DNA of 64,000 nt. It comes from Cytidiella melzeri (taxonomy: Eukaryota > Basidiomycota > Agaricomycetes > Polyporales > Irpicaceae). Positions 61,127-64,000 of the stretch are shown here, one piece after another (within the stretch, counting starts at the first letter, position 1; the number at the start of each line of letters is the position of its first letter). The position numbers and the translations under genes were made by a program. Under the pieces are notes generated by a model, which saw nothing but the letters and a program-made list of their open reading frames with translations, was not told the origin of the DNA and ran no database searches. The stretch lies in assembly GCA_022592445.1 (NCBI GenBank), contig JABYQR010000223.1, positions 1 through 64,000 on the forward strand. Reading direction: 5' to 3'.

Positions 61127-62805
61127 CTGTTAGTCTGTTGTCGTGAGATGAGGAGCTGTAGTGGCTGGTTAAATACTGCAGGACGGATGCTCCTCATGAC
61201 CACGACCAACGACAGCACCTCTTCCGTGCATAGCAGCCCACATATGTCCATGTGATCCTCGCACATAGACCAGATGGTCAAAGCCTGTCGCCGGCGGTAC
61301 GACGGGAGATACTCGTTGAAAACATACTTGTAGCCTGTGTGAGGGTTCAGTACAGTGTGGTGGCCAGATGATGGTCGCTGTGCTTCTCCTCAGGCCCGCA
61401 GGGCCCGGCGGCGAGCGAGGGCGACTTGAAGTTCTGAAACTAGTAAAAACGTAGGATCGCCAGCTGCATAACATTAACGAGCAATTAATAGCAGCCAGGG
61501 ATTTCCCACCCAGCCTCGTTACCTCTTTGTATCCGCAGATGAACAGAGCCAATCGAGCTGAGGTAGCAAGAGTCTGATTCTGTTTAAACAGGAGCAACGC
61601 AACTGGCAAACGCTCCCCTGATGCAGTATCTCTCTTATGAGATACATCGTCGAGTTATTCCGACCTTCTTTTTGGCTATATGTATCATGGCCATGACCGC
61701 GTTGGTCAATGCGCCGCAACACTGGTGGACTGAGGACTGGGGCTTTGAGACTCAAGTATATGTATGTCTGTAGTTTAAAGCCAATCACATATACACTTCG
61801 CTATCAAAAGAGAGAAATACAGGGCAAACATCAGGTCGTCGGTCCTCTCCTCCGGTCGAAAACATGTTAAAAATCTATTGGACCGTTGACATCACAGTGA
61901 GCAGGCTATATCAGTGCTGGCAGTTCCGATCAGCGAAAGACTACTCACCGGGAGGAAAATGGGTCAACAAAGCTATTTTTGGTGGGGTTTTTTCTTGTGT
62001 GGTGGACTCGGTGGACTCGCCCATCCCAAGTCATAATCAGTACATACCAAACATACACCTTCCCCCCTTGGACGTGACTAACTCTCAGAGCTGCGGGAGA
62101 AAGAAGTAAGCCACCAGCAGCAATTACGTTGTAAAAGTTGAGACATGCCTTAGCCTCCTATCATACACCATAGAAATGAAACTAGGATGCATAGCCAATT
62201 TCTCACAGCCAACGCATAGCAGCGGTACTATTTACGTGGTGAAACTTGTGAACACGGAGTCTCATCATACACCGCTAGAACCGTACCCGTTCCCGCCCAT
62301 GCACTGGCAAGTTATGATACAGATCATACACACATCTCCCTCCCGCCCGCCCCCTGAGTCGTACGTCAACGTGAATAATACACACATGAGATTGCAACAC
62401 ATAGTACAACATAAACAGTACATAAAAATCACTTTGCTGCTGGGGATTGTGAAAGGAATGAGCGGGGTTGCGATGACCTGACAGAGAGAGAAAGACAAAG
62501 AAAATCGACGATAAACGATAATAACCAGTGGTAAACAAAAAACCGAAAAAGGGAGAGAGAGAGAGAGGGAGGGAGGGCGATTCCGAATACGATAAAATAT
62601 ACAGACGACAAAGATAATCAACAGGTGAATTGGAGTGCCCAAGAAAGAAAGAGACAGTGTGTGTGTATGGGGAAGCACGAATGAACAAAAACAAACCAAG
62701 AAATCAAGAACAATGCGATGCGATGGGGGGGGGGGGGGGAAGTGATGAAACGAACGAAAACGATCACAATTTAAAGATTATTGGATGGAGAGAACGAGCA
62801 AGCCG
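61127..62805. other. Intergenic
   Basis: GH79 promoter on the left, 3' flank of the next minus-strand gene on the right. A purine-rich low-complexity block (about 62480-62590, GA repeats) and a G15 run (62725-62739) precede the neighbour's stop. No gene recognised. Confidence 0.45.
62725..62739. repeat. Poly-G tract (15 G)
   Basis: Uninterrupted run of 15 G about 70 bases downstream of a minus-strand stop codon. Prone to length error in sequencing and to slippage in the cell. Confidence 0.85.
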
Positions 62806-64000
62806 CTACGCCTTGCCTGTGAGAGACTGAACAAGCGTCTTGATCCCCCCAAACCGCTGTCTCTGCGGACGAACATACGCCGCCGCCGCCGACGTCTCCC
62901 TAAAGTGGTCTCCCCCACCACTCCCAGAGAAGCCCATCTTGGCCAACTTCTGAGCCCGCGCAGTCTGTCGTTCCTTTGGCGTCCGCGCAGAACTGTCGTA
63001 GCCGTACGAGTCTTCTGTCGGACAGGTTTGGTACCGCGTGAGAGGGGCGCCGAGTGTCGGGGGGTCGTAGATGGGGGGATCAGGTGTACGTGAGCGTGGA
63101 GAGGCGTAACGCTCTACGGGTAGCGAGTCGGACCTGAATTGCGAGTAAGGGGCAGTAGGCAAGATGTTGAGGTTGCTGGAGGACCCAAAAGCACGGTGGA
63201 GTCTGCATGTACGCTCAGGATTGGAAACTGACGTTGCGTCCATCCTAGGGGGAGTGATGAGTAAAGCCCTAGAAGGCTTTGGCACTAGGTATGAAAGAAA
63301 TTGTTAGCATCCACTCAAGCAACCTGACAATGATGTTTCTACACTCACAAGAAGTAAGACTCCCATTCTGCTTCCACGACTCACCCTCCTCTCTACTTGA
63401 AGACCTCTCCTGCAGACTCATCTGTCTCCCCAACCCAACAGCCCTCACACCACCCTCACCCTCCTCCTCACCACTCCCATTCACTCGCCCAGGATCCGCT
63501 ACCAACGTACTCGCCGACACCGAATTCACCAACGCACTGCTCCTCCTCCCACTCCTCTTCTTCGTCTCCTCTTCCTCCACCTGCTGTTTAAACCTCCTCT
63601 CAATCGCCAAACTCTCCCCATATGCCGCCAGCCGAGCGCTCAACGGCGTGTGCCCCTCGCTCACACTCAGACCCAACGTCTTGATCTCCTGCTCGTCGAG
63701 ATCCCCTCCAGATCCGGACTGGTAACTGTCCAAAATCCGCCGCTGCGCAAGCGCAACAAGCGCCTCTGCCTGCGCGTGCGTCGATATCGACCTGATGTCG
63801 ATATCCCCAGGCGTCTTGGGCCGTTGCTGTTTCCCTCCGGGCAAACCAGATCTCGGCTGCACAACCACAATCTCCTGATCCTTCCTGTCGTCTGCGCCTT
63901 CGAACGGCGAAGGGTCGTTCGGGACGGACGAAGAAGGCGCAAAAAAGATGGGTCCCGGGAGTGTGGATTCCTGTATGGACGGCGTGGGCACAAAACTGCT
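62806..64000 (-). CDS. Unrecognised protein, 3' part only (5' end beyond the window)
   Basis: Two exons are visible: 64000-63385 (open to the edge, no reliable start) and 63284-62806, joined by a GT..AG intron of 100 nt. They give about 365 residues. The sequence is hydrophilic and mostly disordered, with SxPxxR-type and Arg/Ser-rich stretches and a helical, charged segment (AIERRFKQQVEEEETKKR). The conserved-looking C-terminus is MGFSGSGGGDHFRETS-like, followed by a basic end (FGGIKTLVQSLTGKA). No domain recognised. Codon use and splice phase support a real gene; a cytoskeletal or signalling scaffold would fit but is a guess. Confidence 0.6.

Overview
The window is nuclear DNA of a filamentous basidiomycete, most likely an agaricomycete mushroom or wood/litter fungus. 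The evidence is densely packed genes split by many short introns (mostly 45-70 nt, GT..AG), very short exons, and families typical of that group: a FunK1 kinase, a DUF6533 membrane protein, a GH79 beta-glucuronidase and a cytochrome P450. I see no rRNA, tRNA, CRISPR, operon or bacterial signal. Exon coordinates below were built by hand from splice sites and reading-frame continuity; every multi-exon model closes in frame, but individual junctions can be off.

Left part (1-23 kb): SSL1 (TFIIH core subunit) converges on an aquaglyceroporin gene. A small membrane-anchored J-domain protein, a multi-pass membrane protein with a TspO-like look, and a single-pass protein with a PPxY motif follow on the minus strand. 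AFG2/DRG1 (AAA-ATPase of 60S biogenesis) and GPI16/PIG-T (GPI transamidase subunit) are divergent from a 395-bp shared promoter. A cytochrome P450 and a DUF6533 seven-helix-like protein follow.

Middle (23-47 kb): a Git3/Gpr1-like GPCR gene contains two 7-nt exons. Next comes an ornithine decarboxylase antizyme that needs a +1 ribosomal frameshift (at UUU UGA), a DUF1771-Smr protein, the relic of a PDR-type ABC transporter, and a large FunK1 kinase. RTC1/WDR24 (SEACAT/GATOR2 subunit, TORC1 control) and an AAT-family amino acid permease are divergent neighbours, so a nutrient-signalling gene lies beside a nutrient transporter. An unrecognised secretory-pathway protein follows.

Right part (47-64 kb): a small coiled-coil protein resembles the XRCC4/PAXX superfamily of end-joining factors. 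Then come a 3.4-kb gene-poor stretch, an unrecognised Ser/Pro-rich ORF with a 45-bp-period duplication, another 2.5-kb gene-poor stretch, a transcription factor that joins C2H2 fingers to a Zn2Cys6 cluster, a GH79 glucuronidase on the same strand just upstream, and the 3' part of an unrecognised gene cut by the window edge.

The strongest candidates for closer study are the antizyme frameshift site, the micro-exons of the GPCR, the PAXX-like protein and the double zinc-finger transcription factor.
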